Positions 13,411-24,999 of a DNA stretch of 64,000 nucleotides are shown one piece after another (within the stretch, counting starts at the first letter, position 1; every line of letters begins with the position of its first letter). A model generated the notes under the pieces. The model saw nothing but the letters and a program-made list of their open reading frames with translations, ran no database searches and was not told the DNA's origin. Origin of the DNA: Ceratothoa steindachneri (taxonomy: Eukaryota; Arthropoda; Malacostraca; Isopoda; Cymothoidae); NCBI GenBank assembly GCA_963969495.1, contig OZ018337.1, forward strand, positions 86,898,777 through 86,962,776, read 5' to 3'. Both the position numbers and the translations under genes were made by a program.

Positions 13411-13710
13411 TGCAATATAAAATATTAGAATTGCATCAGATTCAACTAAAGAGCGCGAGATTTCTTTTTCATTGTAATTAAGTGTTGTGGTTGAAGATTG
13501 TAGTTTGCTGAATACAATCATTCCGTTCATATGATCTTTTGAAGATACACTATCAGAGAACGTCCTAATAAATATATAAATTCTTTCATTTGTAATGAAC
13601 AAGGGCCATTATAATTTTAGAGCAACTTTATCGACAACGATAGGGTATCTTTAAACCTAAATCAATAGACTACTCATTATCTATTATTCCACAGTCTTAC
13701 TTTTGAATAT
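13411..13710 (+). repeat. dispersed repeat family B, copy 1
   Basis: Aligns by eye with 50931-51204 in the same orientation. Shared landmarks in order: CATCAGATTCAAC/CATGAGATTCAACC, TTGCTGAA.ACA, ACGTCCTAATA, TTTCATT..TAATGAACAA, CATTATAA.TTTAGA, TCGACAACG/TCGTCAACG.TAGG, then CACTTATTAT-like and TTTTACTTTTG. Identity is roughly 70 percent by eye. No coding frame is shared, so the repeat class is unknown. Confidence 0.6.
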
Positions 13711-14049
13711 TAAAACTTCCTGGAAACTGATGCATGGAACCTAATGACGTGATTGAAGGCAACTTCTTTTGGTCGGGATTCTGATTATTTTCTCTTTAAT
13801 GGTTTCATAATTTTTATAAGGATTTCTGCGCGGAAAACTAAATAAGCAAACTAGTCGCGCTGGTAACACTGACGCCCTACATCAAAGCAAAACACAGGAA
13901 AAGAAGAGAGAAAAGACTAAGGTATTTCATTCACATAGACATTGCATTTTTTTTATTCCTTCTTTCATCAGTCTTCGTCAACTATATGTATTTGCCTTCA
14001 CTTGTACTTGCATTGTTTACTAACACTTATAATAAAGGTTATTTAAATA

Positions 14050-14233
14050 CACCCACAAAGGAAAAGTGAAAAATGATTCCCAGCGCTTTTTTCTTTATTT
14101 TTAAAGACCTTTTCAAGGAATAAAAAAAATTAGAGGAAAAATTATTTAACTATACCTTTTCATTACTTGAAAAGGTCTTTAAGAATAAAGACGAAAGCGC
14201 CTGGAATCGTTTTTCACTTTTCTTATGTGGGTG
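14050..14233. mobile_element. foldback MITE with about 70-bp arms, TA-flanked
   Basis: The left arm (from 14050, beginning CACCCACA) and the right arm (ending TGTGGGTG at 14233) are inverted copies over about 70 bases with roughly 85 percent match. Shared blocks are GAAAAGTGAAAAA.GATTCC, GCGCTTT..TCTTTATT.TTAAAGACCTTTTCAAG. TA dinucleotides flank both ends (14048-14049 and 14234-14235), as expected for Tc1/mariner-mobilised MITEs. The centre is a short A+T-rich spacer with no ORF. It would form a long hairpin if transcribed. Confidence 0.7.
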
Positions 14234-14659
14234 TATCTGCACTGTTCTTCTGAGTGCTTAATACCACTGCAATATGCATTTTAGCTATTTTCGTTTACAG
14301 TGGGAACAATTATTATCAAGCTTACGTGGTATTGAACATAGGGCTTTCCCTTTCCAAGACTCCTGATGTGCCTCATCGCGGTCACACACGGTTTTGGGGG
14401 CTGCAGATTTGGCAGGAATCTCTTGGTTTTCTTCTTCTCTCCTCTCTATAGATTCACAAGAGAATCGGCTTCACAACTGCTCCTTACAGTAGCAGGTTAA
14501 GGGATTCCATCAGGGCATCGCAACAATGGAGAGAAGAAATGAGAACGGTATGTTCGTAACCACTCACAGGCTCGCCTTTCATTATGGTATGTGGGGCATT
14601 TTAAAAAGGTACAAGAAATTAACGGACAAAAAGAGGACAAATAGTAAATTCTAAAAATT

Positions 14660-14960
14660 GGGAATTATAAGGAGACCAGGCAATGGCTTCGCCGCTCCGC
14701 CCTACGGGGGAGCTTGCGCGTCGCCACTAAGATTAAAATTTAAAATCTAAAAAAATGCAGCCATGGTTAAATTTTTATAAATTTTCTGAACTTCGCAAAT
14801 TATAATAATTTTAAAAATAAAATCTAAACTAAATTTCCCCCATCTAAATTTGCTCTAATAATTTTTAGAACAAAATTTTAATTCTCTTTGTTTTGAAGGT
14901 TCACCGAAATTTTATACCTATTTATTTCTGAACTTCAACCTTGTACTTTTTTGATAATAT
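14660..14960 (+). repeat. dispersed repeat family C, copy 1
   Basis: An inverted partner lies at 38300-38560. GACCAGGCAATG (14674-14685) matches 38547-38558 exactly on the opposite strand, and the 20-mer GCAGCCATGGTTAAATTTTT (14757-14776) matches 38470-38489 exactly. The intervening stretch keeps several CpGs here (CTTCGCCGCTCCGCC..GCGCGTCGCC) where the partner has TpG/CpA or A/T, which suggests the partner is older or more mutated. No protein is encoded; the element class is unknown. Confidence 0.65.
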
Positions 14961-15183
14961 AGAGAAATTATTATAGAGGACAAAATGAGCGGCTTTTCCA
15001 ATTCCCCATACACGAGAAACTGCGCTGCAAACCTAATCTTTTTCATCAAAACCTTCTGCTAGACCTAGAGAAGCCGCAGGCCACAACTGCGAGAGTTTGG
15101 CTGCGAAGCGAATGCTCCTCCTGTAAGGGAGAGTAGCGAAATAAAACCTTTTTTTTCAAAACTAGGTCTGGTACTCTTCTCTC

Positions 15184-15615
15184 TTGAAGGTTAATGTTGG
15201 CCTTACAATTTGGGCGAAATTCTACTCTAGTCAATTAGTAGCTTTTATGCAAGGCAAGCCTTTGAATTTGCCCAACAGGCTCCGTTCGTTTAATCGAACA
15301 GAAGAAAATCTCGATCGATTAGCTTGGAGGAAAAGAAGTTTCCTCTTTCAGTGGATTTACGAGAATTCCCATATTTCACTTCAAACGTCATCTTTGAAGA
15401 TTGACTATCTTCATTGGAAGGTTAGTTCGGATCGTGCCTTAATTGTTTCATCTGTACGTTTCCCACTCGCTTCATTGCAAGACGGACCTTCCTCGAAGTC
15501 AGCAACCCTTAACAATGAAACCCCCCCTTCATTATTAGTATTTTCATGTCCCCCCTTTTGTTCTGAGCCTAGTAACGCTAATCAATTAATTCGAATTGAG
15601 AATCCCTCCTCATAA
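15184..15615 (+). CDS. unassigned open frame, 143 codons
   Basis: This is the longest uninterrupted frame in the left third that is not explained by a repeat. The region (about 15000-15620) is richer in G+C than its surroundings. The predicted product is serine-rich with a basic patch (LAWRKRSF near residue 47) and a proline/cysteine segment near the C-terminus (FSCPPFCSEPS). I recognise no domain, signal peptide or membrane segment. The assigned ATG is simply the first in frame. It could be an exon, a gag-like fragment of an unknown element, or a chance frame. No splice or promoter evidence supports it. Confidence 0.25.
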   Translation: MKVNVGLTIWAKFYSSQLVAFMQGKPLNLPNRLRSFNRTEENLDRLAWRKRSFLFQWIYENSHISLQTSSLKIDYLHWKVSSDRALIVSSVRFPLASLQDGPSSKSATLNNETPPSLLVFSCPPFCSEPSNANQLIRIENPSS

Positions 15616-15619
15616 TAGT

Positions 15620-16740
15620 TATCAATAGACTATTTAAACTTTTAATAATTCCCTTTTGCCTATTATTATTATTCTTATTTTAATCTTTGTAAATAAAATT
15701 ATATTTTTGTTGTTTCATCTTTATCTAACCTAAAACAATACTCTCGGTCAATTCAAGTAAATCTCGCCAACTATTTATGAACTCTGTTTAATTATAAGGG
15801 ATGTGAAACCCAACGCCTTAAGTTTGACCTCCTATTCGGTCGTTGATCACTGCGAACAGTCTTTAAACGGTTTGCGCTGAGGTAGGTGATTAAGTCAACC
15901 CCCATATAATATAGGAATAGTGCATGATATTTACTGGTGTACCACGACTTTTGAACAAAATCAAAATAAAATCATAGAATGGAAAATAAAGGTTATCAAC
16001 CTTTCTTTATTGGTTGATTTAAAAAAAGTATATATCTTTTGTCTCAAAGAAATTTCGCTTAGAGGAGCCAGATTAGTTACGTTAATTATCTCCAAACTGA
16101 TAATAATTTGCATAATCGTGAACATCATAGAGTATGCTGATTTCATGTAGACAATAATCAAAAACCCCACGTTTTCATCGAATTAAAAGTAATAGGGAGA
16201 GTATATTCATAAATATGGGGTGGTGTTCCTCTGACACATTCAATATGCCAAATGGAAGAGAAAGATTAAATATTAATTATTTTTAAATCTACCAAAACCT
16301 ACCCAAATAGACTGAAAATGTATGTTTTTCGAGGTGATCGTGTGGACTGTTAATTAATATGAAATAAATCAAGAGGAAATAAGATGTTTTAGTTGCATTC
16401 AACTAATATTCAGAGGGAGAAAATAAATTTATATCTCCCAATTTTTATTTAAAATCACTATGCTTCTAAAAGTAGAGAGAAAATTTATATTTAATATTTT
16501 GATATAAATAGTCCAAACCGCATTTATGTATACGAAGTTAAGGTCTGTATGCCGCACCATTATATGCACTCAACCTGTGTTTTTTTTATCACGAAAAATT
16601 GCAGAGTAACGAATAAGATTAAGTATGGAAAAATACATATAATAATATGCATCTTACGAACTGTTTTTCATTGCCTCTAAATCTTATTTTTCTTAGTATC
16701 TTCTGAAATTGACATTTCAGGCTTTAGACATATCTATATA
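15620..16740. other. A+T-rich intergenic DNA
   Basis: Two overlapping chance frames at 15920-16170, one on each strand, mirror each other and match nothing known. I see no element ends. Confidence 0.5.
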
Positions 16741-16753
16741 TATATATAAAGGT

Positions 16754-16772
16754 TCTTTCAACAAGGACGCTC
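16754..16772 (+). repeat. left terminal inverted repeat of the mariner
   Basis: A 19-base match to the inverted right end at 17671-17689, with two mismatches. Confidence 0.8.
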
Positions 16773-16855
16773 GAACTTTGTCAGGCGATAGTGGCCATGT
16801 TTTTACAGCGACATCTGGGAACCTCACTGTAAAGTGTTCAACAGTATTTGGCATC

Positions 16856-17590
16856 ATGGAAGGTTATATGGTTGAACAGCGTGGGCAAATCATCAAATGT
16901 TACTATTAAAATCAGTGCTCCGTTCGACAAGCGTTGCGCTCATTACGTGAGTTCTATCCTCGCCAGAGCGGCGAGGCTCATTTTCGGATGAATTGATCTA
17001 TGAACCTACAAAATTGTGGGATTTGGGACGAAAACAATCCACATGAGATACACCAGCACCAATTGCATCCCGACAAAGTTACTGATTGGTGGGGATTTTC
17101 GTCTAACGGAATCATCGGTCCGTATTATTTTGAGAACGAAGATGGGATTGCCATAACAATCAACGGCGAGACCAACAGATCGATGATAAGCAACTTCTTA
17201 TGGCCTCAACTGTATTATATGCTTAATACTGATACTGACGAAATGTGGTTCGAAAAGGACGGTGCTATGTGCCACACTGAGCACGCCACGATAGACATTT
17301 TGCACCAGCGATTCCAGGGCAGGGTCATCTCGCGCGGCGGCAACGTCAACTGGCCACTGAGATCATGCAATTTAACGCAATCAGATTACTTTCTTTGGGG
17401 CTTCCTTAAATCGCAGGTCAATGCAAAAAATCCGCAAACAGTTGATGTCTTCAAAGTCAACATAAAGAACACCATCCACCAAATTCAGCCAGATTTATGC
17501 GACAAAGTCATTGAAAATTGGGCCTCCCGAATACGTTACACCAACCGAAGCCGCAGCGGCCATTTAAATGACGTCATAGTCCACACTTAA
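16856..17590 (+). pseudogene. mariner transposase, DD41D spacing, deleted and with two stops
   Basis: One reading frame runs from the ATG at 16856 (MEGYMVEQRGQIIK, the typical mariner N-terminus) to TAA at 17588-17590. It is interrupted by stops at 16907-16909 and 16994-16996. Near 16963 the helix-turn-helix part (VRQALRSLREFYPR) jumps directly to the DDE domain (GEAHFRMN), so about 100 residues of the DNA-binding and linker region are missing. The first catalytic aspartate, normally in (S)DEAHF, is glycine (GEAHF). The second is in EKDGAMCHT and the third in QSDYFLWG, with 41 residues between them, which is the DD41D pattern described for rosa-type mariners. The C-terminus is intact (SRSGHLNDVIVHT). 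The gene is inactive. Family assignment is recall plus the counted spacing. Confidence 0.88.
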
Positions 17591-17670
17591 TGCCATAAAT
17601 ATCCTTCCAAATTTCAAATAAATTGAGTGCAATTATCACACACAACTTGTCTTATTTACATTTAGACTCG

Positions 17671-17686
17671 GAGCGACCTTATTGAA

Positions 17687-17689
<3 letters not shown>
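17671..17689 (-). repeat. right terminal inverted repeat of the mariner
   Basis: Inverted match to 16754-16772 (17 of 19). Confidence 0.8.

Positions 17690-17766
<77 letters not shown>
17689..17766. repeat. (AT)n microsatellite
   Basis: About 39 AT units starting at the right end of the mariner, so the transposon inserted at, or seeded, a TA-rich site. Confidence 0.95.
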
Positions 17767-17769
<3 letters not shown>

Positions 17770-17770
<1 letters not shown>

Positions 17771-20660
17771 TCACATTAAACTGCTATAAAATCCCTTTGG
17801 ATTACTCCCATTTAACTGTAAAGCCTCAAAATGCCCGTTTTTACTCCTCACCATGCTACAAGGACCCTCTACTCAAAGGGTCACCCTTCAAATGTCGCTT
17901 CTTGAATCACTAATTACACAAATGGATTGAAATGATGAGATTAAATGTCATAACATCTTACATAATTAGATTACAATATTATAATTACAATGAGTTATTA
18001 TTTAGTTCTGCTTATTGCATAAAAATTTACTTCTTACAATCTATACCCATTAAAGGAATTTAAATCAACATACTAAAAAATCTATGTAATTTTGATCCTC
18101 TAAAAACTTGTAAAATGTTTACATATATTTTTTATTTATATACCTGAATTCCTTTATATTATCAGTATATTTTTTAGAAAATGACCAATAAGCTCAAAAG
18201 GTGCCTAGGGCCAATAATAATAAATGATTGACAATGATCTTTATGATCTCTTTCCTTTAAGTGATACTCACTTAGGGAAGTTAAAAAAGTTATCCAGAAA
18301 CTGAACAATGCCTTTTCTGGTACCAAATATAACAATTACTTATACAACATGCCCTCATTATAATATATGCATATATACACTCAGCGTCTCTCTTAACATT
18401 CAATTTGAACTATTTTAATCCCTTATAGGATCAATAGTTTTTTTATCATCAGTTATATAGACAATCAAACCTGCTTAATGATGTGGAACTACCTTTGTCA
18501 AATCGCGTTTATTATTTTCTAGCCGCATTGAAAATGTGAAGAGAAAAATCAATTAACAATTTCGCGACTTCCAAACGATTTTCCAGACTGAATCAAAAAA
18601 AGAGGAGGAGCCGCTTATAGGAAATGGAAAGACTTCCAAATTATTATTTATTCATCATGAAATGAACATCAATATTTTTCAACCAATTTCGTGATCAGAA
18701 TTTTATATCTCTATCGAAGCTACTCTCTTATAATGTACTTTAGGATTATATATACTATATTTCAATACACAGAGTATAATTCTAGACTTTTTAGTATCAT
18801 TGATTCAATAAAGAGGAACTCGAGCTTTGGCTGAATCTAATGGCATTCATAAACCGAGTATATCGTGAGCCTAAATTCATTAATTCTATTTCCACCGATT
18901 TTTGACTACAGAGATAAAAGAACAACCAACCTTGGTGTTGAGCACTGAAAACCAGAGCCTACCCCAAGGTTAAACCAATAGAATACGGTTTATGAGGCAA
19001 AGGTGAAGGGTATTCACAAGGGCAACCAGGGCAATTATCTAGATATTATTCATTAATTTATTTAATTAATGAGTAACCAACAGAGACATAACTGACAGAA
19101 TTGTTTTTAAAACGGCTACGTAAAAAATAGAAGAAGATTAGAACAGTACAAAGGACTTTGGCTACAATGGTTGAGTAGTGTACGAAACCCTCGTGAAACC
19201 AGCTCCATTTGTTGGACCTCTACACAATTGATGTTTATGGAGGGGTGAGAGGGTAAGGGTGAAAAACAGGGGGAAATCCAGCCTGGGAGTGGTATAATAA
19301 TGGATGATCCCATAGGATAAGTAACTTTCGGGAAAGAAGAAAAAGAGATGAAGAATTTATCTCGGTCTTAGTTAGTAATGAATAAAGATGGAGTGAAGAT
19401 TGTCCAGCTTCGTCCCAATAACATCACGAGTAAACATCGCAGTTATTCGCTCTTCTACTAGACAGAGATTTATTTATTACAGTTCAATAAATTAAAACAA
19501 ACAAAACAAACAGCATACCTAAATTTCAAGCAACAATATGTTTATTATTTTCTGATTCTAATCGTGAATATATCTGTAGTGGAAGATTTTTATTTTCAGG
19601 ACCATAAAAAAAAATCGCCGAATAAATGTAAACAAAAATGCAAAAATAAAGAAAGACAAAATTCAGAATGAGACTTAAGTTTAGGAACATTTTCAAGGTC
19701 GTAGGAAATTTTCCGACCAATACAAATACAAAACAAGAAGATGCAATCCAACATTATTGAAGGATTCAATGAAGAAGAATACAAAAAGAGATTTGATAGA
19801 GAGAATGAATATTAGAGAAGCGAAAGAGAGTAGAGAGGGAAAAGAAATGCTTTTCACTCTTAATTGTTGTGGGAGGTGGAGTTAAAATCCTTCAAAGCAG
19901 ATCTTAACAAAGAGCAGAGTTAATTCGGGGTATTGAGTAGAATCCCTTTAGGGTGAACAACAAGAATTGTGGCGGGAGAACAAGAAGTTTTCTGGCAGAT
20001 AAAGAAGAATAGTTATAGTTGCAGAACAAGAATAATTAAAAGGGATGAACAAAAGATATGTGCAGTTGAACAATAATTGTCATGGCTAAGAAAGCAGAAT
20101 AATAATGGTAGATGAACTGGTGTTATAGAACTTGGCTCAACTAGCTTCCATCTCCACTGTCATAACAATGACTAAAGAAAAGAGATGTGAGGAAGGTGAT
20201 GTAGGATTGTTCGGTTTGAAGAGATTCGTAATTTATGGCTGTAAATAGTAAAGAATTAAACTCAGGATTTTGAATAGACATTTGAGCATTTTCATTTCCA
20301 GACCCTCCAAAGAAGAAATTAATTATGGGAAAGGATCACACTTAACAGTATGGTTATCAGCGTTTGAATGGGGATTTTAGCTTAAATTGGTTCGACCCAA
20401 ATATTTCGATGAGGATATTTTATTTCAAAATTCTTTTCTCGTTCACTTTTAATACGGCAGTTGAAATGGTAGGCCTGGGAATGAAATGGAAAACTACCAT
20501 ATATGGCAGGTTTGAATATTTTAAAAGGCTAGTAAATATTTGAACATGAGACAAGGAAACTGGTGGGCGGGTGCCTTTTCCCCTTCCCCCTCCATTTTCC
20601 TATTTTATGTGGTGACATTAAGGGTATAAAAATAATGAAAGTGGTTAGAGGAATTGACTA
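17770..20660. other. intergenic DNA, no gene recognised
   Basis: A+T-rich DNA with purine-rich stretches at about 19330-19400 and 19800-20330. Frames are at most 65 codons and none is recognisable. Confidence 0.5.
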
Positions 20661-20670
20661 TGAATAACTC

Positions 20671-21228
20671 TGTAACGGCGCTGTATGGAAGCACCCGGTC
20701 CTTAGAGGTTGCAAGACCTGTCTCTTTAGGATCAGGGAAAATCGAGTGAAGAAAGACGTCGAAGTCGCTGGTTTGGAGATCGACAGGACTCTTCTATTCC
20801 AGAAGGCATTTATTTTCCTTTATCCACCTTTCATCTCTATCAGCTATTCCACTTTCTTGCCACCGAGGGAAACAGGCTGAAGGTCTGGCTGGCCTGAATC
20901 ATACCAGATTAGGCTACTGACATCAAGGTGTCGGGTTCAGTCTCAAGCGAAATGCCCACGAACATCAACAGAAGTCGAGATCTGGCCACCGTTTGGTGGA
21001 CTCGCTGTGCTTACCTCTACCCCCCACCGGTTAGCTTGATCTTACACGCTGTATCACAAATAAAGACATTCACAACACAGCTATCATTCCTCTCTCGTCT
21101 TCTCATCCTAGAGATACCCTGACGAAGACAAGTTGTATCCATCTCCCTGTAAAGTGAAAAGGGTTCTCTTCTCCCAGAGTGACGAAGGTTCCTAACTTAT
21201 TCGATAGTTGCACTTAAAACATATTACA
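20671..21228 (+). mobile_element. candidate solo LTR (558 bp)
   Basis: The segment begins TGTAACGG and ends ATATTACA, so its ends are inverted (TGTAA..TTACA) as in LTRs. It is GC-richer than both flanks and contains AATAAA at 21059-21064. Flanking tetranucleotides are ACTC (20667-20670) and GCTC (21229-21232), three of four matching, so a 4-bp target duplication is possible but weak. No second copy lies in the window and no pol sequence adjoins it. It could be an unrelated non-coding element. Confidence 0.4.
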
Positions 21229-21229
21229 G

Positions 21230-24200
21230 CTCCTCCCCTAACGAGTGGCCCCAAGTACCCGCCATCTCACCAGTATTTTTCATGCTGATCTTTATTTTAG
21301 TTGCATTATGATATATTTACCAACTTTATGTAATGACTTTAAGGATCTCGGTCCTATTCATTTTCTTGAATTAAAACGCCGTCGACCACAACCACCCTCT
21401 TAAAGCGGCGTTGGAATCTCATTAATAGGATAATTCAGATGCCAGAAAGTGAAACTCTGTCCATCCGATGACTCTGAATTCAGTGAGTGATGGGCGGGAG
21501 TTTCCAGCTTCCAATCTGTATAAATGCGCTCATTCGCCGTTTTGGCTTTCTACATAAAACTCAAATACTAAAACATAATATTTAGATAAGAAGAATAGTA
21601 TTAAAAAGAAGAAAATGGATCATCGCTGAGAGATAAAAATATATTTGCTTTGCATGAGAAATTCTCTATCTTTCTGAAATTCATTTAATGATAAAAGGAG
21701 GGAAGTTAATGTTCCATTTTATTATGAATTTCTTGCATTCATGAAGGAATTCCCCAGTCTGCAATTTAAGGCAGGTCTCGTTAGTTAAAATACAAATATG
21801 TGAAGAAGATTCAACCTTTCAATAGTTTCATATATTAGTATTCCGAGAGCAATAACTTTAATGTTAGGGTAATTCGTTGTGGCTTGTTCTTTAAGCTTTG
21901 TCTTATCTTTTTATTTGGAGCACAAATCAACATGGACGATTGATTTTTCGTTAGTTACACTCACATTAATTATGTCCTTAATATAATATTTTCATACGTA
22001 ATGTACTTACATTCTGTTATAATCATAATTATAACCATAATTATGATTATTTTTGATACCTAAATAATATTACTGTATTAATATAATATATAAAGAATGC
22101 AAAAAAACATCTCTTTATTTAGATCTACGACCACCTTTATATTTATCTCTAATAGAAAAATGATATATTCTTCAGCTGTTCAGTCGGAAATTATGTACTT
22201 TCTAAATAATCCTCCGACTTTCACACCTTTACTTCAATATAATACATCCTATTCTGTTAGAAACAAATATATTCTATTATAATTACACTATATTTCTGGT
22301 CATAAGGTTTGTTGTTCATCTGCGGTCCTTTTTTCTCAAAAGATCATCGATTCCCGAGAGGTCAAAGCCTGAATTATCAAAGTAGTTAGAAGATTTTAAC
22401 CGAAAAAGAGAAACGGAAAAATTGGGATACGCTTCAAATCTGCGTTTACAGAGAACCAAACCTATTTTTTTCTCTACTCTGTCAATTATAAAATGTAAAT
22501 CAGATTTTGAGAGTCAAGAAAAAGTGTCTCATCAAATGATAAAGGTGAAGAGAATCGAAAGGTTTTAGGCTTTATAACCTACGTATCTCCTCTGGCACTT
22601 GGACGAGGGTATTTCTTAGTTGTATCATTATTATAAGTACAGTTCCCTAAAATCGTTCTTATCTATTCTAGATTATTAGAGGAAACCGAAGAACTAGAAT
22701 TCTTGACCTTTCCTCCCTAGAATTATGACCTATTCTCGGTTTATCATGGACACAGGCTAGGATAAGCCCCCACCCTACATAATTTTCTTCTGTATATTTC
22801 CTCCAATTCATTTACCGATCTCATTTGAATTATTTTGTACTAACATACAATTCCGGTTTTGCTCACTTTAATTAAATAAATAACTCTGCTTTCTAAAATT
22901 GGAAAATTACAATAATCTATGTAATGTAAACAAAATAATTTCTATTAGAGAAATGGTTAGACAATTAGTACTGATTCACTCGATAGTTCATAGCAACACT
23001 TCCTAAAATAACTTTGAAGTTTTTTTAAATTCTGAGCAGATTTTTAGGTCAAGACAAATAAGATGCATTGAAAAAGGATAATATCTGATTAATAATAACA
23101 ATATAATCTTAGTATAAGGTATTTTAATTTAAATATAGCATCGATTATATGTTATATATTTCTATATCGTATTTTAGGAAATGAAAATTCTTATTCAAGT
23201 TGATAACTTTGTATATTAAAAAAAATTGTGGGGAAAAACGATATATCCATTTTCTTTGAAGATAGATCTACAGCAGATGAACAAATGTAACTTTAAACAA
23301 AAGAACTTCGCAGAAAAAGTTGAAAGGATGCCTAGGATATGCGAAGAAGGAGGTTTCGAATTTGTATTTTCAAAATCAAAGACAGAGGATGAGATTACAA
23401 GAGTATGTTCCAAGGGTATCTGCTCCAGAACACCAATGCCAAAAACAGGATTAATTTTCCCAAATTTGACATGAAGAAATATTTTAACTAAAAGCATATT
23501 GGAAAATTTAATAATAGTAGTTATAGAGAGGGGAGATGAAATAATGTACGAAACGAATGAGGACAAAGAGAATGACAAAAAGCCAGAGATCAAAGACTAT
23601 GAAAATACACCTATTTAATAAAATATGAGGAATGAATTAAACTTGTGCTAAAAATGTTGATTTTTTCTCTTTGGAGAAAGTATCAGGCAGTTGAAATTAT
23701 TAAAGTAAGAGAGATAACTAGAATGTTAAAAATATTCGAGGAGACACAGAATGCAATGCAACTGCTAAAGGAAAAAGAGCTATTGCAAAGCGCATAAGAT
23801 AACAACACACAAGGTATAGGACTCATAGAAGGTACAAAGTTATACTAATATGACAAGATAATTTATAAGCAGTTGAGTGACTATAGAACTTCCTTTAAAA
23901 CATACTCCTACAAAGAGCTGTCGCATCAATGAATTTGAAGGTGTAGCGCTCAATTACACGGTGAAGTAGAGGTAAGAAGGAACTTCACAAAGTGAGCACC
24001 CTGTTAACTCTATGAATTGTTGAATTGAGCGCACAAACCAAACACTAAAATAATTTCTCGTTGTTAATAAACAAGTAATGAAAACGATCCTTATATTTGT
24101 AAATAACGCTATAATGCTAGTCAATAATTAATGTATGAATGCAAAGCAAACACTATATTTGTAAATAATGCAAAAACAACGAGGTAATGAAATCGTTTTT

Positions 24201-24990
24201 CTCCCACGCTGAACACAGAAGCATTCACACAGTAGAAATTAGGTGCAAGCCGACCGTTTTGCACGAGCGGTGATAAGAAAGATAATTTAAACAGCCGTGA
24301 ATAAAAATGATAGGTGTGATATATAGGGAAGTTTGAACCACTAGCGGTGACATGGCCCCGCGAAAGACAAAATTTTATGTTAGGATAAATATCAGCCTGA
24401 TCTATAGAAATCATATTTTCAAATTCGAAGACCACTCTCTTGAGGTATATACACCTACACTAAATACACGCACATACACTGTAATCAGAGAAGCTCCACC
24501 AAGCTCTCGGATCGGCAAAGCGAAGCCACGCCCCTATTATTTGGTTAGAATAAATAGGCTTGTAACAAACGCAGATGGACATTCTGACGTAGAGAGTCAT
24601 ATAAGAAGAGACAGTCAGCAAGATTGAGAAAGGTCAGTAACAAGATCGAGGCCAACATTTAATATGAGATAGTACAAGTCTCCTCTTCCAAGGAATTAGA
24701 CACACCCATTATCGGTAACCCTCGAAGAACGGAGAAGAAGAAGCCTGGCGATTTTCCAATCAAAAATAAAGAGTCAGCCTTAACCCGTTTCCATGAAGTA
24801 AAAACCCCCTTCGACCAAACAAGAGGTAACCAAAGATATCGATTCATCGGACAAACATAATGCAAAACAAGGAGGAACGGAAGTCGCCCACAGCAAGCAT
24901 ACTGTCAGCTCAAGAAGAAATAGGCCTGGAGCACTCCATCTTCTACTCACATTATACAATCCAAACCTTATCAGTAACTAACGCTGAGAT
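21230..24990. other. intergenic DNA with unassigned short frames
   Basis: Contains a 14-bp perfect inverted repeat at 22019-22050 and a 10-bp inverted repeat (GCGCTCAATT) at 23946-23955 and 24023-24032. A 91-codon frame at 24352-24627 and a pair of overlapping frames at 23216-23593 are unrecognised. Nothing is identifiable as a gene. Confidence 0.45.
22019..22050. repeat. perfect 14-bp inverted repeat, 4-base loop
   Basis: ATAATCATAATTAT at 22019-22032 and its exact reverse complement at 22037-22050. All A/T apart from one G/C pair, so it may be chance in this composition. Confidence 0.6.
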
Positions 24991-24999
24991 CATCCATCC

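Larger units (their letters stand above)
16753..17690 (+). mobile_element. mariner-family transposon (rosa-like), internally deleted copy
   Basis: Terminal inverted repeats are visible. TCTTTCAACAAGGACGCTC (16754-16772) matches the reverse complement of 17671-17689 at 17 of 19 positions. Both ends lie in TA-rich sequence, consistent with TA target sites, so the exact outer bases are uncertain. Only about 940 bp separate the ends, against roughly 1.3 kb for a full-length mariner, and the missing part maps inside the transposase gene. The right end abuts a long (AT)n tract. Confidence 0.85.

Noticed and set aside
21511..21545. Promoter with TATAAATG at 21519
   Set aside because: A TATA-like string without an initiator at the right distance or an ORF downstream, in A+T-rich DNA where such strings are frequent.
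23216..23593. 125-codon minus frame and overlapping 82-codon plus frame
   Set aside because: The two occupy the same DNA on opposite strands and neither resembles a known protein or shows splice context.
23946..24032. 10-bp inverted repeat GCGCTCAATT as MITE ends
   Set aside because: The match stops after ten bases and no target duplication is seen.
24352..24627. 91-codon frame beginning MAPRKTKF
   Set aside because: Looked briefly like the end of a retroelement pol, but no motif could be matched.
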